Below are positions 48,832 to 56,452 of a DNA stretch of 56,452 bases, piece after piece. Each line of letters starts with the position of its first letter. Positions within the stretch are counted from its first letter, which is position 1. Under the pieces are notes generated by a model. The model was not told the origin of the DNA, ran no database searches, and saw nothing but the letters and a program-made list of their open reading frames with translations. The position numbers and the translations under genes are program-made. The DNA comes from an uncultured Lachnospiraceae bacterium (lineage in GTDB: Bacteria; Bacillota; Clostridia; Lachnospirales; Lachnospiraceae). Location: positions 1-56,452 of the forward strand of contig CAJUTC010000018.1 of NCBI GenBank assembly GCA_910589195.1, in the 5' to 3' direction.

Positions 48832-49887
48832 ATGAGGCAGTTTTTTGGAATGAGCCAGAGCGGTAATCTGGCGGAAGCGACCCGAGGGCTGGGCAGGCCC
48901 CAGTTTATTATGTTATTATCAAATGATGTACAGTTTGAAGCCCACGTAAAAGATCTGGAGGCGCTTTATCCCGGAGTTCCCAGTATCGGATGCATTGGGA
49001 TGAGCTATGATTCCAGGATTGTGGAAAAAGGGGTTGGTATCATTGCGTTTACAGATGGGGTTACGGCTGCGGCGAATGTGCTGGAACAAGTATCCACCAT
49101 GCCGGTAAAGTATATCAGGCGCCTGGAGCAGGATATGGCAAAGGTAGGGGGATCAGATCGGGATACAGTTTGTATCGATTTTTGCAGTGGGAATGATGCC
49201 TGTGTATTAACCACAATTAATACGGTGCTGAACCGAAAAGGGATTTCACTGGTTGGCGGAACCGGCGATAAAGGAAAAGTATCGGCAAACGGAAAAATTT
49301 ATCCGGACGCAGTTGCGTATGGGCTTATTCGGAACCAGAATGGCCGTGTGAAAACGTATAAAGAAAATATTTACCATCAGCTTGGCGATTACCGCTTTAT
49401 TGCTTCCAATACAGATAAAACAAAATACATAATCGGATCCTTAAACGGGAAACCGGCAAAACAAGTATATCAGAGTATCCTGCATGTAACGGATCAGCAA
49501 ATTTTAACCCAAACCTTTAAAAACCCCTTTGGAAAGATCAATGGAAACGATACTTGTATTATTTCCATTAAAGAAGTAGATGGCAATTCCCTGGCATGTT
49601 TTCGCCAGGTAAATGATTCCGATGTGCTGATTTTGCTGGAGCTTGGGGATTATAAAGCCATTACAAAGGAAACGATCCAGACGATCTGCCGTGATTTTCC
49701 CAGACGATCTGCTGTTTTTTCCGTAAACTGCCTGTTCCGATATAAATTGTTCAGTGAGCAGAACTATATGCAGTCCTATTTACAGGAGATGAGCTCGTTA
49801 GGCAACCATGCGGGATTTGTAGGATATGGGGAGCATTATAATAACCGGTTTGTAAATCAATCCATGACTTGTGTAGTATTTGAATAA
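48832..49887 (+). CDS. FIST-domain sensory protein
   Basis: A 351-residue cytosolic protein with an N-terminal FIST domain (about 15-205) and a FIST C-terminal domain (about 206-350). Family traits: FIMLLSNDVQFEAHVKDLEA, PSIGCIGMSYD, VGGTGDKG and SCLFR-like VNCLFRYKL. FIST modules are thought to bind small molecules such as amino acids and feed histidine kinases, GGDEF proteins or chemoreceptors. It has no output domain of its own. The next gene, starting 13 nt later, is a soluble chemoreceptor, the likely partner. ATG 48832 is used, with GGAAGGGAG upstream; the TTG at 48811 is unsupported. Confidence 0.82.
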   Translation: MRQFFGMSQSGNLAEATRGLGRPQFIMLLSNDVQFEAHVKDLEALYPGVPSIGCIGMSYDSRIVEKGVGIIAFTDGVTAAANVLEQVSTMPVKYIRRLEQDMAKVGGSDRDTVCIDFCSGNDACVLTTINTVLNRKGISLVGGTGDKGKVSANGKIYPDAVAYGLIRNQNGRVKTYKENIYHQLGDYRFIASNTDKTKYIIGSLNGKPAKQVYQSILHVTDQQILTQTFKNPFGKINGNDTCIISIKEVDGNSLACFRQVNDSDVLILLELGDYKAITKETIQTICRDFPRRSAVFSVNCLFRYKLFSEQNYMQSYLQEMSSLGNHAGFVGYGEHYNNRFVNQSMTCVVFE

Positions 49888-49900
49888 AGGAGGGGAAGCC

Positions 49901-50851
49901 ATGCTATTTTGGAAGAAAAACGGACAGAACTCAGGGCAGGCGCAGGATGATGAGAAAAGCCTTTATCCGGTATTGCACGTAACAAGCAGCTTAAAGGAAT
50001 ACCAAAAGGATATGGTTCAAAAGGAAGTAGAATCTCTTAGGGAGTTAAGCTTAGTACAATCATCCTTTTCCGGGGTGTTAAAAGAAGCGGATCATTTTCA
50101 GGTGGAGCTACAGAACTTTGGAGAAACCTTTTTCAATATTAATCAGGCAGCGGGAGAATTTGTCCAGGTAAGGGAACAGATTACCCAGACTGTTTCTGAG
50201 GCGCAGGAAAAGGTAGGGGAACTTAGAACCACTTCAGAAGAGGTGGAAAAATCGTATAGTACTATGGAGCAGATGTTTGGCCAGCTTCAGGCTGCTGTAA
50301 AAGAAATCCAGCAGTGTATGGGGCGGATTGTGGCTATTGCTGATCAGACAAATATTCTGGCGATCAACGCATCGATTGAAGCGGCTCGGGCAGGGGCGGA
50401 AGGAAAAGGATTTGCGGTGGTTGCGGCCCGGGTAAAGGAACTGGCGGAGGAGATAAAAGATTTAACCAAAGAGGTCGATTCCGGCGTCCATGACGTAGAG
50501 CAGGGAACCAGCCAGCTAAACAGCAGTATCCTGGCGTCTCAGAGAGCATTGGGTGACAGCATTAATATGGTAAATAGTACGTCGGAAAGTTTCCATAAGA
50601 TCATAACGGCAGCAGAGGGGGCCGCCTCTGTGCAGGAAGAGATTTCTGGCGTGATTGACAGTTCCCAGAGGGAACTGCAGAAAATCAACAGTTTTTTTGG
50701 CGGGATGAGGAGTCAATATCAGGAGGTCGTTACTCATATTGAGCGTGCCAACAGCCTTGGCACTACAAAAAGCGCTATGTTTGAAGATGTGGATAATATG
50801 TTGTCCCAGATTCCGCTGGTGGTTAAGGACGCAGATAGTGGATTACGATAA
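49901..50851 (+). CDS. Soluble methyl-accepting chemotaxis-type protein
   Basis: A 316-residue protein dominated by an MCP signalling domain. The hairpin tip ADQTNILAINASIEAARAGAEGKGFAVVAA (in two halves, about residues 147-176) is the CheA/CheW contact site. There is no TM helix or HAMP domain, so it is cytosolic, and the N-terminal 70 residues carry no known sensor domain. It lies 13 nt after the FIST gene, with AAAGGAGGGG as RBS, and probably takes its input from that protein. No che genes or flagellar genes are in the window; a non-motility role is possible. Confidence 0.88.
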   Translation: MLFWKKNGQNSGQAQDDEKSLYPVLHVTSSLKEYQKDMVQKEVESLRELSLVQSSFSGVLKEADHFQVELQNFGETFFNINQAAGEFVQVREQITQTVSEAQEKVGELRTTSEEVEKSYSTMEQMFGQLQAAVKEIQQCMGRIVAIADQTNILAINASIEAARAGAEGKGFAVVAARVKELAEEIKDLTKEVDSGVHDVEQGTSQLNSSILASQRALGDSINMVNSTSESFHKIITAAEGAASVQEEISGVIDSSQRELQKINSFFGGMRSQYQEVVTHIERANSLGTTKSAMFEDVDNMLSQIPLVVKDADSGLR

Positions 50852-51035
50852 AAAACAATAAAAGGGGTTAATCTGTGTTTGAAAATTAAATTTGATACTA
50901 AAATTGGTGTGGAATAATCGGGGTTTTTCAGACACACTCCAGCAAAAACAAAGTGCGCTGCCAGAAGGATTCATTGCTTGTGATTTGATTATGAAAAATT
51001 TTGGAAATGCATAAAAGGCGAAGGGAGGATGTTAC

Positions 51036-53618
51036 ATGAAGGTACTGGTAATCGGCGGCGTTGCCGCCGGAACAAAAACAGCGGCAAAACTAAAGCGGGA
51101 AGACCGAAGCATTCAGGTTACCTTGATTACGAAGAGCAGGGATATTTCCTATGCAGGCTGTGGTTTGCCCTACTATGTAGGAGGGATGATCGAAACCCCG
51201 GAGGAGCTGATTGTAAATACTCCGGAAAAGTATGCCGCGTTAACAGGCGTGGAGGTATTAACAGGGAAAGAAGCAATTAAGCTGGATGCCGGGAACAAAT
51301 CGGTGCTGGTGAAGGATGTGGTATCCGGGCAGGAGGAAACGGCAGTTTATGACAAACTGGTAATAGCTACCGGGGCATCTCCGGCAGAAATTCCGTTGAA
51401 AGGGGCAGACCTTCCCGGAGTATTTACCATGCGGGTTCCGGATGATGCAATCCGTGTGCGGGCTTATGTGGAAGAAAACCAGGTGAAAAGGGCTGTTGTG
51501 GTAGGAGCCGGATTCATTGGTTTGGAAATGGCGGAAAACCTGCAGCAGAAAGGCGTTTCTGTAATAGTAATTGATGTTGCGCCACAAATCCTTTCAGGTA
51601 TCTTGGATCCGGAGATGGCAGATTATGGGAAAAAGCATTTGCTCAAGCAGGGAATCCGGGTAATAACTGGCACAAAAGCAGAGGAAATCATAGGAAACGG
51701 GCAAGTGTCCGGGATGAAAACAACAGCAGGGTCTGTAAGCTGTGAGTTGGTGATTCTGGCGGCAGGCATCCGGCCAAATACAAAATTCCTGGAAGGAAGC
51801 GGAATCGAAATGAACCGAGGCACCATTGTAGTGGATCGGACATTAAAAACCAATCTGCCAGACGTATATGCGGCAGGCGACTGTGTGCAGGTAGCAAACC
51901 GTATCACAGGGGCAGGGCAATGGTCGCCCATGGGTTCCTCCGCTAATTTAGAAGGGCGGACGCTGGCTCAGATTTTGGCTGGATCTAAGAAAGAATATCC
52001 AGGCGTATTAGGGACTGGCGTAGTAAAACTTCCCGGTTTCAACTGCGGGCGTACAGGACTTACGGAAGCTCAGGCCAAAAGTGCCGGATACGATGTGGAA
52101 ACAGTACTTGCGGTAACAGATGACAAGGCCCATTATTATGCGGACGCGTCATTTTTCGCTACCAAGTTAATTGCGGATAAGAAGAGTCATAAACTTCTTG
52201 GGATGCAGGTATTTGGCCCGGGGGCAGTGGATAAGATGGTAGACATTGCGGTTATGGGCATTAATATGGGAGCCAGGCTGGAGGACTTTGAAAATGGGGA
52301 TTTTGCCTACGCGCCACCCTTTTCTACCGCAATCCACCCCTTTGTACAGGCAGTATATATGTTGCTGAATAAGCTGGATGGTACTATGGTAAGCATGACT
52401 CCGGCGGAATACGCAGCCGGAAAGGCGAAAGGGTATCTGATACTGGATGTGGCTCCAGCGCCGTCGATCCGGGGGGCGAAGTATATTGACCTTGGCAAGG
52501 TTACGGGAGAATTAGAAGGGATTGGAAAGGATGAAAAGCTGCTTTTAGTTTGCGCGAAAGGAAAGCGGGGATATTTCCTTCAGAACCGTCTGCGCTACTA
52601 TGGATATAAGAACACGGTTGTGCTGGAAGGGGCTACCTTCTTTAATGATGTGACGGTAAAAGATACATGCCAGCCAGTATCGAAGGAAGAGGAAACCAGG
52701 GTAAAAGCCCTTGGCTTTTTAAAGGATAAGCGGACGCCGGATCGGTTTAATGGCCGTGTGATAACCAGGAACGGAAAAATTACGGCAGACGAAGCAATGG
52801 CAATCGCAAAGGCGGCAGAACAGTTTGGCAGCGGGGAGGTAACTATGACTTCACGCCTCACCATGGAGATCCAGGGGGTTCCGTTTGAAAACATTGAACC
52901 CTTAAGGGAGTATCTGCTTGGCGCCGGCTTAGAAACCGGGGGAACCGGCTCTAAGGTGCGTCCGGTGGTATCCTGCAAAGGCACAACATGCCAGTATGGA
53001 TTAATCGATACCTTTGCGCTGTCAGAAGAGGTTCATGAGCGGTTTTATCATGGATATGCCGGGGTGAAGCTGCCCCATAAGTTTAAGATCGCCGTAGGGG
53101 GATGTCCTAATAACTGCGTGAAACCCGACTTAAATGATTTAGGCATTATTGGCCAAAGGATTCCGCAGATTGATTTGGAAAAGTGCAGAGGTTGTGGCCG
53201 CTGCCAGGTGGAATCAAGCTGCCCCATTAAAATTGCTAAAGTTGTGGATGGGAAAGTTGCAATTGATGAAAATAGCTGCAACCACTGTGGCCGTTGTGTG
53301 GGAAGCTGCCCATTTGGAGCCATTGAGTCTTACACCAACGGTTTCCGGCTTTATATCGGCGGGCGCTGGGGCAAGAAGCTGGCAATTGGCCGTTATCTAG
53401 ATCCCATATTTACAGATAAAGAAGAATTATTATCCGTTGTGGAAAAAGCGATCCTATTGTTTCGGGAGCAGGGGATTACAGGAGAACGGTTTGCAGATAC
53501 CGTAGAGCGGATTGGATTTGAAGAAGTGCAAAAGCAGCTTTTGGCAGATGATTTGCTGTCCAGAAAGGCAGAGAATATTGCGGCCCAAAAGCATCTGAAG
53601 GGCGGCGCTACCTGCTGA
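51036..53618 (+). CDS. Fused CoA-disulfide reductase/rhodanese/siroheme-type/ferredoxin oxidoreductase
   Basis: An 860-residue redox fusion. Residues 1-440: FAD/NAD(P) disulfide reductase of the CoADR/NADH oxidase group, with GGVAAGTKTA and the redox Cys42 in SYAGCGLPYYVGG. About 455-535: a rhodanese-like domain with VCAKGKRG. About 560-700: a nitrite/sulfite reductase half-domain plus a siroheme [4Fe-4S] site, with CKGTTC (about 647-652) and GGCPNNC (about 687-693). About 715-765: two [4Fe-4S] ferredoxin motifs, CRGCGRCQVESSCP and CNHCGRCVGSCP. Probable role: NAD(P)H-driven reduction in sulfur or thiol metabolism; the physiological substrate is not known. It is followed by a GNAT gene, overlapping by one base. 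Confidence 0.85.
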   Translation: MKVLVIGGVAAGTKTAAKLKREDRSIQVTLITKSRDISYAGCGLPYYVGGMIETPEELIVNTPEKYAALTGVEVLTGKEAIKLDAGNKSVLVKDVVSGQEETAVYDKLVIATGASPAEIPLKGADLPGVFTMRVPDDAIRVRAYVEENQVKRAVVVGAGFIGLEMAENLQQKGVSVIVIDVAPQILSGILDPEMADYGKKHLLKQGIRVITGTKAEEIIGNGQVSGMKTTAGSVSCELVILAAGIRPNTKFLEGSGIEMNRGTIVVDRTLKTNLPDVYAAGDCVQVANRITGAGQWSPMGSSANLEGRTLAQILAGSKKEYPGVLGTGVVKLPGFNCGRTGLTEAQAKSAGYDVETVLAVTDDKAHYYADASFFATKLIADKKSHKLLGMQVFGPGAVDKMVDIAVMGINMGARLEDFENGDFAYAPPFSTAIHPFVQAVYMLLNKLDGTMVSMTPAEYAAGKAKGYLILDVAPAPSIRGAKYIDLGKVTGELEGIGKDEKLLLVCAKGKRGYFLQNRLRYYGYKNTVVLEGATFFNDVTVKDTCQPVSKEEETRVKALGFLKDKRTPDRFNGRVITRNGKITADEAMAIAKAAEQFGSGEVTMTSRLTMEIQGVPFENIEPLREYLLGAGLETGGTGSKVRPVVSCKGTTCQYGLIDTFALSEEVHERFYHGYAGVKLPHKFKIAVGGCPNNCVKPDLNDLGIIGQRIPQIDLEKCRGCGRCQVESSCPIKIAKVVDGKVAIDENSCNHCGRCVGSCPFGAIESYTNGFRLYIGGRWGKKLAIGRYLDPIFTDKEELLSVVEKAILLFREQGITGERFADTVERIGFEEVQKQLLADDLLSRKAENIAAQKHLKGGATC

Positions 53619-54226
53619 TGACAGAGAAGGGTGGGCAAATTTCCGTGAATTCAGTAAACGAAGAGATTGTAATACGGAAGGCAGAAACGTCTGATATTCC
53701 AAAGCTGTTAGCTATATACCGCCCTTACGTGGAACATACTGCCATTTCATTTGAGTATGAAATCCCCTCCCTGGAAGAATTTTCAGGGAGGATGGAAACC
53801 ATTCTTCAAACGTATCCCTATTTGGTAGCGGTGTCAGGGGTGGAACTGATAGGCTATGCCTATGCGTCGGAGTTTAAAAACCGGAGAGCCTACGATTGGT
53901 CTGTGGAAACCTCTATCTACGTAAAGCAGGGACAAGCAGGAAAGGGCTGCGGAAAAGCGCTGTACCTGGCTCTGGAAACCGTATTAAAGCAACAGCATAT
54001 TTTAAATCTGAATGCCTGTATTACATATACAGAGCACGAAGATGAATACGTAGATAATAACAGTATGAATTTCCATAAGCATATGGGCTATCGGCTTGTG
54101 GGAAAATTCGAAAAGTGCGGTTATAAATTTGGCCGATGGTATGACATGATCTGGATGGAAAAAATCCTTGGCCCACATCCGGCGCGGCCAGAGCAGGTGA
54201 TTCCTTTTTGTAAGCTATCTGGATAG
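53618..54226 (+). CDS. GNAT-family N-acetyltransferase (phosphinothricin acetyltransferase-like)
   Basis: A 202-residue acetyl-CoA-dependent N-acyltransferase. The sequence resembles Pat/YncA-type enzymes: IRKAETSDIPKLLAIYRPYV near the start, SIYVKQGQAGKGCGKALY (acetyl-CoA pyrophosphate-binding loop), and FHKHMGYRLVGKFEKCGYKFGRWYDMIWME. The substrate may be an amino acid analogue or methionine sulfone. The ATG at 53618 overlaps the preceding stop (TGATG); a GTG at 53645 would also be in frame. It has no obvious functional link to the redox fusion. Confidence 0.88.
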   Translation: MTEKGGQISVNSVNEEIVIRKAETSDIPKLLAIYRPYVEHTAISFEYEIPSLEEFSGRMETILQTYPYLVAVSGVELIGYAYASEFKNRRAYDWSVETSIYVKQGQAGKGCGKALYLALETVLKQQHILNLNACITYTEHEDEYVDNNSMNFHKHMGYRLVGKFEKCGYKFGRWYDMIWMEKILGPHPARPEQVIPFCKLSG

Positions 54227-54341
54227 TGCATGCTGAAATGCTGCTTTCAGCTAGAAAGTAGGGCCCGGGAATTTATAGTATAACGGTCTAATGGGGTCTG
54301 CCGATGGAAAAGAAATGTAAGGCAAGTGATTTGGTCTGAAC

Positions 54342-54368
54342 ATATTCCGTAATTTTGCCGCATATGCT
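54342..54368 (+). promoter_or_regulatory. Sigma-E-like promoter before the spoIIID remnant
   Basis: ATATT (54342-54346), 14-nt spacer and CATATGCT (54361-54368) resemble the sigma-E consensus of spore mother cell promoters. The placement, 28 nt before the TTG start, fits the normal control of spoIIID. It survives although the gene is decayed. Confidence 0.4.
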
Positions 54369-54395
54369 GTAAAAAACGTATTCAGGGGGAACACC

Positions 54396-54590
54396 TTGAA
54401 GGAGTATATCGAAGAGCGGGCGGTGGCCATAGCCAATTACATTATAGACCACAATGCAACGGTGCGGCAGACGGCGAAAAAATTTGGGATCAGTAAATCA
54501 ACGGTACATATGGTTGTGACAAAATAGAACGTGCAGTTTGGATGCTAATATAGAACATTATTTATGGATAGGATGACAGAACAGGAAATA
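54396..54590 (+). pseudogene. spoIIID: Decayed spoIIID (sporulation transcription factor) copy
   Basis: From TTG 54396 the frame encodes KEYIEERAVAIANYIIDHNA and then VRQTAKKFGISKSTVHMVVT, the first 42 residues of SpoIIID including its helix-turn-helix, and then stops at 54525-54527. Full-length SpoIIID has about 90 residues. Beyond the stop, in another frame (from about 54526), LDANIEHYLWIG resembles the late SpoIIID segment LDxNxxxRHIRGG, and MTEQEIER follows in a third frame. A deletion of about 20 codons plus frameshifts explains this. A working spoIIID is expected elsewhere in the genome. Confidence 0.7.
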
Positions 54591-54706
54591 GAAAGATAGT
54601 AAATCGATGGGTCTTATAGGCTGCAGGAAATGAGGTGGTTCGGCATGAACTGCCTTTTTTCGTGGTAAGCGAAGAGAAAAAGAAGGAAATTATCATAAAG
54701 AAGTAT

Positions 54707-54735
54707 TTGTATTAAATGTGCCTATTCGCTATACT
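54707..54735 (+). promoter_or_regulatory. Promoter of the AAA-ATPase/nuclease gene
   Basis: TTGTAT (54707-54712), 17-nt spacer and TATACT (54730-54735), 59 nt before the start codon. Confidence 0.55.
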
Positions 54736-54793
54736 AACAGTAAAGATGTTTTTTATCGAAAAGAGTGCAGAAATGGCAGAAAGGATGTGACAT

Positions 54794-56430
54794 ATGGCAA
54801 GAACGTTGGGAATAGGGAAGCAGGACTTTGAAAAAGTGCGAAAAGAAAATGCTTTTTATATCGATAAAACAAAATTGATTCGGGAATGGTGGGAAAGCGA
54901 GGATGATGTGACATTGATAACCCGTCCCCGGCGTTTTGGAAAGACTCTGAATATGAGTATGCTGGAAAAATTTTTTTCTGTTCAATATGGGGGGCGTGAA
55001 GATTTATTTCAGGGGTTAACGATATGGGATGATGAGAAATACCGGATACTCCAGGGAACCTATCCTGTGATCAGTTTATCCTTTGCCAATGTAAAAGAAA
55101 AAAGTTATGCAGCAACCGTTCGCAGAATCAATCAGATATTAACAAATCTATATTCTGCAAATCGATTTCTTATGAAAGATGAGAATTTGGACGATAAAGA
55201 ACGGCGCTTTTTTGATTCAGTAGATGTAGATATGGACGAAATAACAGCAACGATGGCAGTACATCAATTATCTTGCTATTTATCACGATATTATGAAAAA
55301 AAAGTGATTATTTTGTTGGATGAGTACGATACGCCGATGCAGGAAGCTTATGTGAATGGCTATTGGGATGAACTTGTTTCTTTTACCAGAAGTTTATTTA
55401 ATGCAGCCTTTAAGACGAATCCTTATCTGGAACGGGCAATCATGACGGGAATAACCAGGGTGAGCAAAGAATCCATATTTTCAGACTTAAACAATTTAAA
55501 AGTGATTACTACAACATCGGGAAAATATATGGATTGCTTTGGCTTTACGGAAGAGGAGGTATTTGCCGCATTAGATGAATATGGATTATCCTTAAAAAGC
55601 AGGAAGTAAAAATATGGTATGATGGGTTTACCTTTGGAAAACAAAAGGATATTTATAATCCCTGGTCAATTTTAAATTATCTGGATAGAAAGCAGATAGG
55701 AACCTATTGGGCAAATTCCAGTTCAAACAGCCTGGCAGGAAAGATGATTCGGGAAGGAAGCCGGAATGTAAAAGAAAGCTTTGAGATTCTTTTACAGGGG
55801 AAATCGATTATTGTAGAAATTGATGAGCAAATTGTTTATGATCAATTAGATGAAGATGAGTCGGCAATCTGGAGTTTACTGCTTGCCAGTGGTTATTTGA
55901 AAGTAAAAAATATAAATACTTATGCGACAGATTTTGGAGAATGGAAGCAGGAATATGAACTGGAACTGACCAATTTTGAAGTAGGGGCAATGTTCCGTCA
56001 GATGATTAGAAAATGGTTCAGCCGTTCAGCAGGAGGTTATAATGATTTTATCAAGGCATTATTGCTCGATGATGTAAAGGGTATGAATGCATACATGAAT
56101 AAGGTGGTGATGGCAACCTTCAGCTATTTTGATACCGGAAAAAGTCCGTCGGAAGAAGCCCCTGAACGATTTTACCATGGCTTTGTACTGGGACTGATGG
56201 TAGAACTTGCGGATCGATATGTATTGACTTCTAATCGGGAAAGCGGATTTGGGCGTTATGATGTAATGCTGGAACCTAGAAGACCGGGAGATGTTGGGAT
56301 AATTATGGAATTTAAGGTTCAGGACAGTGCAGAAGAAAAGGAGCTTTTGGATACGGTAGATGCAGCATTAAAGCAGATAAAAGAAAAGGAATATGAAACT
56401 GTACTGATAGAAAAGCGGATATCTAAATAG
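54794..56430 (+). pseudogene. AAA-ATPase-like / PD-(D/E)XK nuclease-fold protein (DUF1703 type), frameshifted
   Basis: The first frame (54794-55609, 271 residues) has the AAA-ATPase_like domain: RPRRFGKTLNMSMLEKFF (Walker A variant) and IILLDEYDTPMQEAY (Walker B). It breaks at 55609. The rest continues in another frame from about 55603 (VKIWYDGFTFG, YNPWSILNYL) to 56430, and carries the C-terminal PD-(D/E)XK nuclease-like domain with RYDVMLEPRRPGDVGIIMEFK. Adding one A to the run at 55594-55598 rejoins them into a protein of about 545 residues. Such proteins are abundant, often multicopy, in gut anaerobes; their function is unclear. True mutation or base-calling error cannot be told apart here. 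Confidence 0.82.
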
Positions 56431-56452
56431 AATATTTACAACTATGGTTTTG

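Noticed and set aside
54232..54251. GCTGAAA...TTTCAGC hairpin after the GNAT gene as terminator
   Set aside because: Only 7 bp and no U-run, so termination is not supported.

Overview
The window looks like a chromosomal segment of a spore-forming Gram-positive anaerobe, most likely a Lachnospiraceae (Clostridium cluster XIVa) member. The reasons are the sporulation genes (spmB, a GerMN-domain lipoprotein, a decayed spoIIID copy), lipobox lipoproteins, TRAP transporters, a YesM/YesN-type two-component pair, strong AGGAGG ribosome-binding sites and a mid-range G+C content judged by eye. Nearly all genes run on the + strand. Genus and species cannot be fixed from the sequence alone.

Layout. 0-6.4 kb: end of a tRNA-Phe (- strand), a secreted GH5 endoglucanase, SpmB, a MurL-like epimerase followed by a MurD-type ligase, a MarR regulator and a GerMN lipoprotein. 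6.5-13.9 kb: a TetR regulator, an RND/MMPL exporter translationally coupled to a 1115-residue GLUG-repeat surface protein, a small HTH protein and an unrecognised protein. 14.1-21.1 kb: a signalling operon (VCBS-like anchored protein, OmpR-type regulator, histidine kinase, membrane accessory protein), acetate kinase and a YesM-type kinase. 21.1-30 kb: a sugar-phosphate isomerase-like gene on the - strand, a complete TRAP transporter, an alpha/beta hydrolase, an oligogalacturonate-lyase-like beta-propeller, a YesN-type regulator and a frameshifted second TRAP binding protein. 30-40.5 kb: a CoA-thioester gene set (three tandem hotdog dehydratase-like genes, a fumarate-reductase-like flavoprotein, two YdiF-type CoA-transferases, enoyl-CoA hydratase, cupin, SDR, LacI regulator). 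40.5-47.5 kb: endonuclease III and a five-gene peptide/nickel-type ABC transporter. 47.6-56.4 kb: a membrane protein of different base composition, a FIST sensor plus soluble chemoreceptor, an 860-residue flavin/rhodanese/siroheme/ferredoxin fusion, a GNAT acetyltransferase, the spoIIID remnant and a frameshifted AAA-ATPase/nuclease-fold gene.

How it fits together. The 21-40 kb part reads as an import-and-degrade island for a plant-derived or other organic acid: TRAP uptake, sugar-acid type enzymes, CoA activation by transferase, hydration and dehydrogenation, and a soluble flavoprotein that could act as reductant sink. LacI-type operators (AAACG/CGTTT cores) sit in or next to several of its promoters, one of them exactly in the -35/-10 spacer. 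The substrate cannot be named from sequence. The most unusual items are this island, the MurL/MurD pair, the structured leader before the isomerase gene, the attenuator-like leader before nth, and the 860-residue redox fusion.
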